Of a stretch of DNA of 44,376 nt, positions 34,817-44,376 are shown piece by piece; position 1 is the first letter of the stretch, and each line of letters starts with the position of its first letter. Made by a program: the position numbers and the translations under genes. The notes below the pieces were generated by a model. The model saw only the letters and a program-made list of their open reading frames with translations, was not told the DNA's origin and made no database searches. Origin of the DNA: CAUZJO01 sp963580245 (GTDB lineage: Bacteria; Sumerlaeota; Sumerlaeia; MVZB01); contig CAUZJO010000013.1 in the NCBI GenBank assembly GCA_963580245.1, forward strand, positions 1-44,376. The letters run 5' to 3'.

Positions 34817-34947
34817 GAGCGCCTCTAAAAATTCAGTCCCGGCAGGGACGATTGCTTTCAGCCCGCCACGCAAGTGGCGGGAAATCAAACCGATAAGGAA
34901 TTTGAGTCCCGTGGGGACGACTGCAAACCGGGTTTTTAAAGGTTCCC
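34817..34947 (+). repeat. palindromic element, copy 2: same three hairpins, opposite orientation
   Basis: About 131 bases. It reads in the same sense as the minus strand of copy 1 (21043-21182): CTCTAAAAATTCAGTCCC, then hairpins GTCCC-GGCA-GGGAC (34836-34849), CCCGCCAC-GCAA-GTGGCGGG (34862-34881) and GTCCC-GTG-GGGAC (34906-34918), ending GGTTTTTAAAGGTTCCC. The stems are the same as in copy 1 while loops and spacers differ; the central loop is GCAA here and GAAA there, both GNRA. The terminal inverted repeat is more degenerate than in copy 1. It lies between the 3' ends of the glycosyltransferase and the pseudokinase gene. The rest of 34948-35013 holds nothing recognised. Confidence 0.75.
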
Positions 34948-35013
34948 TAAAGGCTTATACCGATGGCCGCGGCCCGCCTCACAGGTTCCCTCACGCGGAT
35001 GACACTTCATCCG

Positions 35014-37533
35014 TCAGTCGCGCGACGGGATGCGACAGATGCGAAATCCGAACAGATTATTGGCAAGTTTGGGATTGAATCGGAAACGGCGCGCCGAGCG
35101 GGTCGAGCCGATGTCGCTATCCCATGAACCGCCGCGCAGCACGCGCATCGAACCGCTGACGGGGCCTTGGGGGTTGCGGCGGGGCGTGTGGCTGTAGAAG
35201 TATTCGTCAAACCAATCGCGGCACCATTCCCACACGTTGCCGTGCGTGTCGAACAGGCCCCAGGGATTCGGTTTCTTTTGCGCCACGGGGTGCGTCGTTT
35301 TACCGGCGTTATCGAAGTGCCAGGCATACTGGTCCAGGAGGTCCTCGTCGTCGCCGAAACACCATCGAGCGGCGTTGCCGGCGCGGCATGCGTACTCCCA
35401 CTGCGCCTCGGTGGGCAGCGTGTAGTGGCGGCCCGTTGCCCGCGCCAGTCGATTGCAGAATTCATTGGCGTCGTTCCAGCTCAACTTTTCGGCGGGGTGC
35501 TGGGGGCCTTTATTAGCCGACGGGTTTTGGCCCATGATTGCCTCGTACTGCGCCTGCATCACGGGCGTCGCCGCCATCCAGAACCCATCGATCTCCACCT
35601 CATGAAGCGGCTGCTCCTCATAATAGTCGACGTCCATTCCCATCTGAAACGCGCCCTCGGGGATCCACAACATCTTCACGTTGAGGCCCGAGTGCGTTTC
35701 GACGTAATCGTGTTGCGCATCCCTGGTTTTAGGCGCCGAGGGGGCCGGGGCGACTTGTGGCTCGCTGGGTTGGGTCGTGACGGCCTGCTTGGGCTCGGCT
35801 TTGGCCGTGGGAGGTTCAGAAGGGCTTGGGACGCGAGGGGCGGCCGTAGACGTCTGGGCGGCGGCGGGGGGCCGTGCCTCCGCGGGCCGTGGTCTCTTGC
35901 CCAGCAGTTGCTCGAGCAGTTCGTCGCATGATGCGAATCGATCTTCGGGTCTTTTTGCCAGGCAGCACTCGAGGACGTTCCAGACTTTCTCCTTGAGTCC
36001 CTGTACCGGTTTTGGTTGCTCTTGCAGGTGACGGGCCGCGATATCTTCGCCCACAAACGGGGGCTGTCCCGACAGGCTCTCGTAGAGGAGACATCCAAGC
36101 GAGTAGATATCGGTGGCCGGCCCCGGGGTTGCGCCCTCGAATTGTTCGGGGGCCTGATAGAGCAGGGACTCGGCCGCCGGGGCGCCGGTCAGCTGCATGA
36201 GCCACTCCTCGAGAGAGCGGGCCAATGTGAAATCGCAGATCTTCATCGTCTGCTGTTTGAAATCGATCGGCGTAAGCATGTTCTCCATGCGTTCCTCGAA
36301 CATGACGTTGCGCGGCCTGAGGGCCAGATGGAGGACGCCTTGCCGGTGAGCAAAACTCAGCGCCTCACACAGTTGGGTGATCAGGCCGACGAACTCCTTG
36401 CCATAAATGACGGGATCACCCTCCTTCTTGCATTGCCAGTACCGGTAGTCGAAGACCTCGCTTAACGTCGGACCGGCCAGGTTTTCCATCACGAAAAAGC
36501 GGAGGCCATCGTCCTGTTCAAAGTTGATCAAGCGCATAATGCCGCGATGATTCAGTCGCATCACCGGCTTGGTCTTTTCGATGAGCATGTTGATGACTTG
36601 AGTGTGCTCGCACAACTCAACGGGAAGCGCCTTCAAGGTCACCAGTTGACTGCCCCGTTGCATGTCGAGAGCCAGCCAGACCGCCCCGACCTCCCCCCGG
36701 CCCAATTCCTGCATGAGATGATAACGTTCCAATAGGTCTTGCTGGGGCGCCAGCGGCCGCACGATCCCGGCCAGGCTGCGAAAGGTGTCGGCGCGGCCCG
36801 TGTCCGCTTCGGGTTGACTCTCCTCCGGCTCTCTTGCTTCAGGCGCGGCTTCTTCAGGCGTGGCTTCCTCCGGCTCCGGGACGCCTTGCGGCTCGGCCGC
36901 TTCCGAGCCCTCGAGTTGCCTCAACTGGGCCTCGTCCAGCTTGGTCTGGTCGAGATCGGCTTCCTCGATTTTGGCCCCCGAAAGATTCGCCCCGCTCAGG
37001 TTGGCATGGATGAGGTAGGCCCCGCTCAGGTCGGCACCGTTGAGCTGGGCCCCGCTCAGGTCGGCGCTGATCAGGTCGGCATCGGAGAGGTTGGCCCCCG
37101 ACAGGTCGGCCTCCCCCAAGTTGGCTTTGGTCAGATGGGCGCCGCTCAAGTTGGCCTGGGCCAGGTTGGCCCCGCTCAGATCGACATCGATGAGGTAGGC
37201 TTCGGCGAGGTTTGCCTCGCGCAGGTCGGCCTGGCTCAGGTTGACCCCGGGCCGGTCGCCCTGACTTTGAAACTCCGTGGCGAAACTCGCCCCGCGCAGG
37301 TCCGCGCCGCGCAGATCGGCCTGGCGCAGGTCGACCCGGCTAAGCTCGGCCTGGCGCAGGTCGGCGTTGCTCAGATCGGCCTTGCGGCCCGCTTGACCTT
37401 CGGTCCGCAGCCACTGGAGGTGTTCCTCCAAGACTGTCTGGAACTGCTCCGGGTCAATCTGCTTAAGGTCCACCGATTCGGTCATCGGCCCTCCACCTTC
37501 GACATCGATCACGGGATCATGGCGATAATCCAT
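35014..37533 (-). CDS. pentapeptide repeat / pseudokinase / FGE-like (C-type lectin fold) fusion
   Basis: 839 residues, no signal peptide. Residues about 50-205 are pentapeptide repeats (ADLSGANLSGAYL style), forming a right-handed beta-helix. An acidic Pro/Glu linker follows. Residues about 270-545 are a Ser/Thr kinase fold with an intact P-loop (G278-R-G-E-V-G) and the VAIK-type K301. The catalytic loop HRDLKPEN is H402-LALRPRN, so the catalytic Asp is Ala404 and the Lys is Arg; DFG is D434-F-T. It is therefore probably a pseudokinase. After a Pro/Ala linker, residues about 620-835 are an FGE-sulfatase/C-type-lectin-like domain (WIPEGAFQMGMD, LPTEAQWEYACRAG, GNVWEWCRDW, RVLRGGSWDS). The two active cysteines of formylglycine-generating enzyme are replaced by Ser806 and Thr811. 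Binding or scaffold function is likely. Alternative start ATG 37485 has GGAGG; the ATG at 37533 has GAGGT. Confidence 0.85.
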   Translation of the reverse strand: MDYRHDPVIDVEGGGPMTESVDLKQIDPEQFQTVLEEHLQWLRTEGQAGRKADLSNADLRQAELSRVDLRQADLRGADLRGASFATEFQSQGDRPGVNLSQADLREANLAEAYLIDVDLSGANLAQANLSGAHLTKANLGEADLSGANLSDADLISADLSGAQLNGADLSGAYLIHANLSGANLSGAKIEEADLDQTKLDEAQLRQLEGSEAAEPQGVPEPEEATPEEAAPEAREPEESQPEADTGRADTFRSLAGIVRPLAPQQDLLERYHLMQELGRGEVGAVWLALDMQRGSQLVTLKALPVELCEHTQVINMLIEKTKPVMRLNHRGIMRLINFEQDDGLRFFVMENLAGPTLSEVFDYRYWQCKKEGDPVIYGKEFVGLITQLCEALSFAHRQGVLHLALRPRNVMFEERMENMLTPIDFKQQTMKICDFTLARSLEEWLMQLTGAPAAESLLYQAPEQFEGATPGPATDIYSLGCLLYESLSGQPPFVGEDIAARHLQEQPKPVQGLKEKVWNVLECCLAKRPEDRFASCDELLEQLLGKRPRPAEARPPAAAQTSTAAPRVPSPSEPPTAKAEPKQAVTTQPSEPQVAPAPSAPKTRDAQHDYVETHSGLNVKMLWIPEGAFQMGMDVDYYEEQPLHEVEIDGFWMAATPVMQAQYEAIMGQNPSANKGPQHPAEKLSWNDANEFCNRLARATGRHYTLPTEAQWEYACRAGNAARWCFGDDEDLLDQYAWHFDNAGKTTHPVAQKKPNPWGLFDTHGNVWEWCRDWFDEYFYSHTPRRNPQGPVSGSMRVLRGGSWDSDIGSTRSARRFRFNPKLANNLFGFRICRIPSRD

Positions 37534-37674
37534 GAGAGTTTACCTCGAATCGGGCGTTCTTTGCAATGGTTCCCTGAGAAATAGGCAACCCTACTATGAG
37601 CTCGGGATCGATGGAAAGAGGAATCCTCGCCGATCGCTCCCGGATGGAGGGGCAACGGGAATGGATGGCAAAAA

Positions 37675-38007
37675 TCATGGCCTGATACAAAGCCGCCGCG
37701 GTTTGCGAACGGCGAATTCCAGTGGATTATCTAATTCGGTGCCTTTGATCAAGCGGCATTGGTTGATCATGCGCGCGTTTGAATCGAGCATGGTGGCGAT
37801 CCCGTCGCGGGCTTCGGGCGTCAGTTCGCGGGGATGATCAAAATGCGCCATGATAAAGAGCGCGCGTTCACGATTCGACAAACCGCGCAAAGCGAAGATG
37901 CGCGGCTCATCGAGAAACTGATTTCCAATCACGGCCTGCAATGCATTCTGTTCTAAAAAACACAATAAGGCAAACGGAAACCGATTTGATGCGTCTTGAT
38001 GCGTCAT
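37675..38007 (-). CDS. small hypothetical protein
   Basis: 110 residues with protein-like composition and helical segments (FALLCFLEQNALQAVIGNQF, LSNRERALFIMAHFDHPREL). I recognise no family. It lies 22 bases upstream of the thiC stop region and after the start of the pseudokinase gene, on the same strand as both. No convincing ribosome binding site precedes the ATG at 38007. A cytosolic protein is implied, as there is no signal peptide and the only hydrophobic stretch is short. It may be a chance frame. Confidence 0.45.
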   Translation of the reverse strand: MTHQDASNRFPFALLCFLEQNALQAVIGNQFLDEPRIFALRGLSNRERALFIMAHFDHPRELTPEARDGIATMLDSNARMINQCRLIKGTELDNPLEFAVRKPRRLCIRP

Positions 38008-38029
38008 CCGGAACTTATTAAATCAGTAT

Positions 38030-39907
<1,878 letters not shown>

Positions 39908-39942
39908 TATCGACACTCCGTTGTCGCTAGATTTAGGGCGGG

Positions 39943-39966
39943 AAAAAGGCTCTCTCGCGGAGCACC
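39943..39966 (-). terminator. intrinsic terminator of the thiC attenuator
   Basis: On the minus strand GGTGCTC-CGCGA-GAGAGCC forms a 7 bp stem with one mismatch and is followed at once by TTTTT. It sits between the TPP riboswitch and the thiC start, the position expected for ligand-dependent premature termination. Which strand swaps with it to form an antiterminator is not clear; the CTCTCC just after the aptamer is a candidate. Confidence 0.65.
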
Positions 39967-39980
39967 GAGGGAGGAGAGCA

Positions 39981-40060
39981 GCTTCCCTGCGCCGGTATTA
40001 TCCGGATCAGGTTCCAAGGGTGATTCTCAAGCCCCGCCCTCGCGGGTGGAGCACCCCCAG
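39981..40060 (-). promoter_or_regulatory. TPP riboswitch (thi box) upstream of thiC
   Basis: The minus strand shows the conserved aptamer order: CAGCTGGGGGTGC, a variable stem-loop (CCCGCGAGGGCGGGG), then CTTGAGAATCACCC, GGAACCTGATCCGGATAATACC and GGCGCAGGGAAGCTG. The TGAGA and CTGATCnGGATAATACC elements are those that bind the pyrimidine and pyrophosphate of TPP, and CAGCT pairs with AGCTG to close stem P1. It lies about 75 bases before the thiC start. Confidence 0.93.
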
Positions 40061-40178
40061 CTGAACCATGCCTCTGAGTCTAGCGAATTCGCCTTGCGAG
40101 GATCAAGTTCAAAAGTGCCGGAGCGTGCGAATCCGGGGGATTCGAATTCCCCCCGTCATGCGGCGCCGCCGTCCGGCT

Positions 40179-40517
40179 TCAAACGTAGCCGAACCGCAGT
40201 TCATGGATCAAATGGGAGGGGAGCATGCGGAAGATGATCGACTCGATCTGGCTGCGACCGGCTTCGATATCGAGGACCACGCAACGGCGCACGGTTACGG
40301 GCTGGTCGGGGTCCTCGGGTTCAGGCTCGGCGGCGTTGGGCGGCGGCGGCGGATACTGATCCCGCGTCAGGGCCGACATGACCTCATCGCCGGGCCCGTC
40401 GCTGACGATGCTGTAGAGCTTGAGTTCGTGCTTGAGCCGGTCGATGGTCTCCCCCAGCGTCAGCAATTCGCCCATCTGATACTCGGCTGCGTACTTTAGG
40501 TAAAGCTCGATTTTCAT
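40179..40517 (-). CDS. hypothetical protein
   Basis: 112 residues from the ATG at 40517 (MKIELYLKYAAEYQMGELLT). It has an amphipathic N-terminal half, a Pro/Glu-rich hinge (PPPPPNAAEPEPEDPDQP) and a C-terminal half that ends LPSHLIHELRFGYV. I recognise no family. It is separated from the thiC leader by about 120 bases and is transcribed towards it. A longer frame from 40616 exists, but its N-terminus is not protein-like. There is no signal peptide. Confidence 0.5.
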   Translation of the reverse strand: MKIELYLKYAAEYQMGELLTLGETIDRLKHELKLYSIVSDGPGDEVMSALTRDQYPPPPPNAAEPEPEDPDQPVTVRRCVVLDIEAGRSQIESIIFRMLPSHLIHELRFGYV

Positions 40518-40719
40518 CGTAGGCCGACTTGGACTCTCCTCTAGTTGCGCGGGCTTATCTTGGCGCGGTCCCGGCGAGAGATCAATCGGTATTCTGGCGT
40601 TGGGGGGTAGGGGCACCGACGAAATTGACTGGGATTCGGCGGACTCGATGGAATATAATCAAGACAAAGGATCGAGTCGGGGTTTTTGGCATCGAAACCA
40701 TCGTATTAACGTCCATGCC

Positions 40720-43697
40720 GTGAAATACCGAAGTTATCTCATCTCATCAGCGTGGCTTCTCGCGGTGCTTGTGAATGCCGTCGGGCCGGTGACGCCTTCT
40801 CCCTTCTGGAAAAACCAGGTCGAGTTTCCCGACGATCCGTTCCGTTCGTCGTCGAACCCCTTCGGCGGGCAGGCGTTGCCGGGTTGGATCAAGTTTTCGA
40901 TCCTGCTCGACGATCCGGCGACGGTTTATTTCCAGGACAGTCAGCAATACGCCTTCCACTACGATTTTGCCAGCGAGTTGCTCGACCCATTTATCGGGAT
41001 GACGCGCGAGCAATTCGACGCGGTCACCCTCAACGCCGAGGGATAGCGGGCCGTGCTCGGCGCGGTGTTTTTTCCGCCGACGGTTCATCCGTTTCCCCCG
41101 TCGCCCGGGATCGCTGAGTACGGCATCCAGTTCGCGCGTCGGGATCCCTACCCGCGCGAGCAGCTCCACGACCTGTTCAACGTGGTCAGGGCCGGCGTCG
41201 TTGCGGATCCGGGAGTTCAGGCGTTTTACTTCCCGACCTTTGAACAGCGCGCCGCCGCCGAAGCCGACCGCGATTGGTTGGCGGACCAGGGCGTCCCCAT
41301 CAGCTCGGCCGACCGCTGGGCCGAGGGCTGGGCTCTTGGTGAATTGAAATACTTCGCGGCCGAGGAGATCGACTCGGCGTTTCTCGCCGGGCAGCTCCTG
41401 CCCGGCGACATTCTGCTGACCGATGGCGTCCCGGCCGAGGTCCCCCTGATGGCGGGCATCCTGACGCTGGAGCCGGGCACGCCCAACTCGCACGTGGCCA
41501 TCCTGGCGCGGACTTTCGGCGTTCCGTTTGTTCACCTGGTCCTGACCGAGGACATCGACCGCGCCTGGGCATTGATCGGTCATCGCATCGGGTTGCGGGC
41601 TACAACTTTGGTGAGTTCGCGATCGAATTCGGGGCGTGCGACCTGCGGCTGATTGACGCCGAAGGGGCGCTTGATGACGAGACGGTCGCCGAGATTCTCG
41701 AACTGAAAAGGCCTCCGCCGCTTGATCTGTCGCCCATGGCCGATTTCGGCGCCTACAGCGCCTCGACCGAGGGCCTTCTGCCCGCCGATATTGAGCACTT
41801 CGGCGGCAAGGCGGCCAACTTCGGGATTCTGCGGTTGGCCATCGCGGATAACTCACCGATCGCCGCGGCGTTCTCGTTCGATCTCTGGAACGGCTTCCTC
41901 GATCAGACCCTGGCGGGGGGCGAAACGCTGCGCGAGGCGATCGACGATCGGTTGGCGGGCCAGACCTGGCCGCCGGCCGACATGGCCGCGCTCGCGCTGA
42001 TCCGGGAGATGTTCACCGATCCCGGCGTGACCGGGTTCAGCGCGGAGTTGCGCCAGGCGGTGATCGACACCCTCCAGGACGCGCAATATGGCTTCGACCC
42101 CAACCGCAAAATCCGCATCCGCAGCTCGACCAACGTCGAGGACGGCGACCAGTTCACCGGTGCCGGGCTCTACGACAGCTTCAGCGGCTGCCTGGCCGAC
42201 GACCTCGACGGCGATGAGGCCGGTCCCAGTCATTGTGATCCGACCCGCTCGGGCGAGCGCGGCATCTTCCGGGCCATCCGCAAGGTCTTTGCCAGTTTCT
42301 ATAACGACAACGTCTACCTGGAGCGTCTGCGCCACGGCGTGGATGAGAACCAGGTCGGCATGGGGCTGCTCGTCCACCACTCTTTCCCCGACGAGTTTGA
42401 ACTGGCCAACGGCGTGGCCACGGTCAGGCACTATCCCTCGCAACAATCCGCCTCCTATCAAATCACGCTGGTCACGCAGCAGGGCGCGACATCGGTGGCG
42501 AACGCGGAAGGCGGTTCCATCCCCGAAGAGGTTTCGGTCTCGGGCTGGCGCTCGGGGGGCAACTTCAGTATCTTCCCCAGTCTGATTCGGCCCTCGAATC
42601 TGGTGTTGCTCGGCGAATCGGTGATGAGCTGGCCCGACGAATATGAAAACTTGACGCGTTTACTCGCGGCGGCCGCGGACGCGTTCGGCGCTATCACTGG
42701 TCACAAGCTCACCGACCTGGAATACAAGAAAGTCGTGCCGGGCGGGCACTTAATCGTCAAACAAATCCGCGCGATCCCCCAAGCGGCCGAGCAAGTCTCG
42801 GTTCTGCCCTTCCTCATTAACGAGCCAGCCGAGTTCTGCACCTTTCAGGGCGAATGGGGTGACGTTTTCGCCAATCACCGTCTCAAGTCGCGCTGGCGAT
42901 TTGAAACGAAGAACCTCTGGCTCAGCGAGGAATACCTGCGGGAAAGCTTTCTGGCCAACGTTCAAATCGAATACGCCGCGCATGGGCAAGTTATAGTCTA
43001 CAGCGGTCCGCCGGCGGAGTGGCCCGGCGCCCGGTTCGTTTGCGAAGATCAGCTTGGTAAGAACCTGTGGGAGTTCGGCGACTTGTACAATCCCCGCGCC
43101 TACGAACTAATAACCGGTTGCAACGAGGTCCGAGTGCGCACGGACCAGAGTCCGTTGTGGACCATCAGCGACCGAACTCTCGATGTCCACGTTCAGTATT
43201 CCGATCCGGTCTTCTGGATCGATTGGCAAGGCGAGGCCGCGACTCGTTCGGAGGAGGATATCCAGCTATACGCCCAACCCGAAACGCAGAAGGGAGACCT
43301 GCTGCAAGAGCGTTCGTGCGCGGGACCGGGCGATGTTTCGATCTCGACGACGTTCTACTGGCCCCCGCCGCCGACGGGCGCCGTCGCCGGCTACACGGCC
43401 CCGCTCATCAGGTGGGCCGAAACCGTGATCGAGGGCTACACGAGCGAGCCGCTCGTCCTGCGCGACTATTACTCCCAGACCTATCGACCCGGGCACCACA
43501 ATTTCAGCGAGGATTTTCTCTTCGAGCCGAGGCTCGAACCCGGCATCTCGAAACAGTCGCTGGCGGAGCTTCGGGCCAAGGATATCCGTTTGATCTACAT
43601 GATTGTTGGGTCATTCAGCGGCCAGGACTGCATCCAAACTTTCGGCTTCGATCCCGACGAAAACGCCGCCGGTCCTTTGTGGATGATGTATGAATAG
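40720..43697 (+). pseudogene. exported PEP-synthase-like protein (His/swivel and PEP/pyruvate-binding domains), with an amber stop and a frameshift
   Basis: Assembled product about 992 residues. The GTG at 40720 gives a signal peptide (VKYRSYLISSAWLLAVLVNAVGP). A TAG at 41044-41046 follows TLNAEG and is followed in frame by RAVLGAVFFPPTVHPF, so it looks like a Gln codon turned to stop. The next part contains a swivel/phosphohistidine-like region (GDILLTDGVPAEVPLMAG, then PNSHVAILARTFGVPF, like the TSHxAI of PEP-using enzymes). Between 41580 and 41597 the frame must shift by -1 to reach GYNFGEFAIEFGACDLRLID. The PEP/pyruvate-binding ATP-grasp part then follows: FGGKAANFGILRLA, RIRSSTNVEDGDQFTGAGLY, and beyond. 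Domain order is His domain first, ATP-grasp second, and the protein seems exported, where ATP would be lacking. The role is unknown. Confidence 0.7.
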
Positions 43698-43790
43698 GAT
43701 GGGAGCGTGTCGGTTGTGCTTTCTGAAGAGAATAGGCGCTTAATCTACGTGACCGGTTTCCCAGTCCGCATAGTCCAGCCAGACACCGCT

Positions 43791-44288
43791 CTACACTGAA
43801 GCCGAGGGATTCGGTTTATAGACCCACAATTCCTGACCGTGAACACCGTCGTCCGCCGAAAAGATCAACATGTCGTTAAAGACGGCCATGTGTTGGATGT
43901 TTGAATCCCCCGGACCTGGATTAATGTCCATGACGAGACGGGTGCCGACCTTCGTGCCGTCGGTCATCCATAGTTCTCGGCCGTGGATGCCGTCATCGGC
44001 GACGAATACGGCGACATTGCCAATCGACGTAATCTGTTGCGGATCCGATTCAGACTCACCTTCGTATATATCGCGGACTAGACCCGCTTGAAGAGATTCT
44101 ACGTCAACTTTCCACAATTCACCTCCCCCATTTACGCCGAGACTTGCGCGCTGAAAAAGCAAGAGGCCATCGATCGAGGCTATATTCCCACGCGGACGAA
44201 AGTATCCCACAAGTTCTACGGATCCAGATTGGTCTATTCTATAAAAAGTTTCCGTCGGGCTAAAATAGTCGATCCTGAAAAGCCCTGC
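43791..44288 (-). CDS. ELWxTDGT-repeat protein, 3' part
   Basis: About 165 residues are readable. Two repeat units of the GxELWxTDGT type are clear (DGIHGRELWMTDGTKVGTRL; DGVHGQELWVYKP), with the typical DINPGPGDSNIQ between them and a weaker unit before (GGGELWKVD). Such repeats form beta-propeller-like exported proteins, normally hundreds of residues long. Upstream of the GTG at 44210 the frame stays protein-like (LFRIDYFSPTETFYRID) until a TGA at 44289-44291, and no good start or signal peptide is seen. The gene is therefore either broken near 44290 or shifted in frame, with the rest beyond the window end. No enzyme motif is present. Confidence 0.6.
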   Translation of the reverse strand, partial: AGLFRIDYFSPTETFYRIDQSGSVELVGYFRPRGNIASIDGLLLFQRASLGVNGGGELWKVDVESLQAGLVRDIYEGESESDPQQITSIGNVAVFVADDGIHGRELWMTDGTKVGTRLVMDINPGPGDSNIQHMAVFNDMLIFSADDGVHGQELWVYKPNPSASV

Positions 44289-44376
44289 TCAAGCAGCCCA
44301 GCCAATCAGAGATGAGCCCGGGTGAACCAGAGGCATCCGTTTTCGACTCGTGATTTGCGCCAGACGCAGCAAAAGA

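Noticed and set aside
36739..37584. Antisense frame with repeated GLAQVG-like units
   Set aside because: The periodicity is the reflection of the pentapeptide repeats encoded on the minus strand.

Overview
This 44.4 kb window comes from a GC-rich bacterium. The proteins include prepilins of the NFLEAQTRARV type, a pentapeptide/kinase/FGE-like fusion, an ECF sigma/anti-sigma pair, a DUF4416 protein and many secreted or surface proteins with beta-propeller-like repeats. This mix resembles Planctomycetota or candidate phyla such as Sumerlaeota and Hydrogenedentota. That placement is an impression from protein style only: there is no rRNA in the window to confirm it.

Layout. 1-1140 is AT-richer and holds a decayed alpha/beta-hydrolase gene. 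1143-3603 (minus) is a run of two STAS-domain paralogues, a DUF4416 protein and a DNA polymerase III delta-like protein; rsmG diverges from it at 3673. 4852-7467 is a CHAT-peptidase/TPR protein that seems to have lost the NTPase domain usual in its relatives. 7911-10103 is an exported DUF255 thioredoxin-like protein. 10311-14755 (minus) holds a REC-PAS-GGDEF diguanylate cyclase, an exported beta-propeller protein and a class V aminotransferase.

15046-20783 is a carbohydrate module: an exported GH127-like glycosidase converges on a three-gene minus-strand operon (ThDP enzyme, xylose-isomerase-like TIM barrel, alpha/alpha-toroid protein). A 140 bp palindromic element (21043-21182) and a cysteine desulfurase follow. 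22800-30267 is a compact pseudopilus / type II secretion-like locus: ECF sigma factor, zinc anti-sigma factor, pseudopilin, GspF, GspE, a polytopic membrane domain fused to a pseudopilin, GspJ-like, GspK/PilX-like and a further pseudopilin. No secretin or GspL/M is present. An exported C25 (gingipain-family) peptidase and a glycosyltransferase come next, then a second copy of the palindromic element (34817-34947).

35014-37533 (minus) encodes pentapeptide repeats, a pseudokinase and an FGE-like domain lacking the catalytic cysteines. thiC follows, under a TPP riboswitch with a visible intrinsic terminator. The window ends with an exported PEP-synthase-like gene and a fragment of an ELWxTDGT-repeat protein.

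Broken frames recur: the sigma factor (two compensating shifts), gspE (one shift), the PilX-like gene (two homopolymer shifts plus a stop), the PEP-synthase-like gene (amber plus shift) and the hydrolase (two stops). They may be pseudogenes or sequence errors; the sequence alone cannot decide. The points of greatest interest are the paired palindromic element with GNRA hairpins, the membrane-domain/pseudopilin fusion, the pseudokinase/FGE-like protein and the NTPase-less CHAT-TPR protein.
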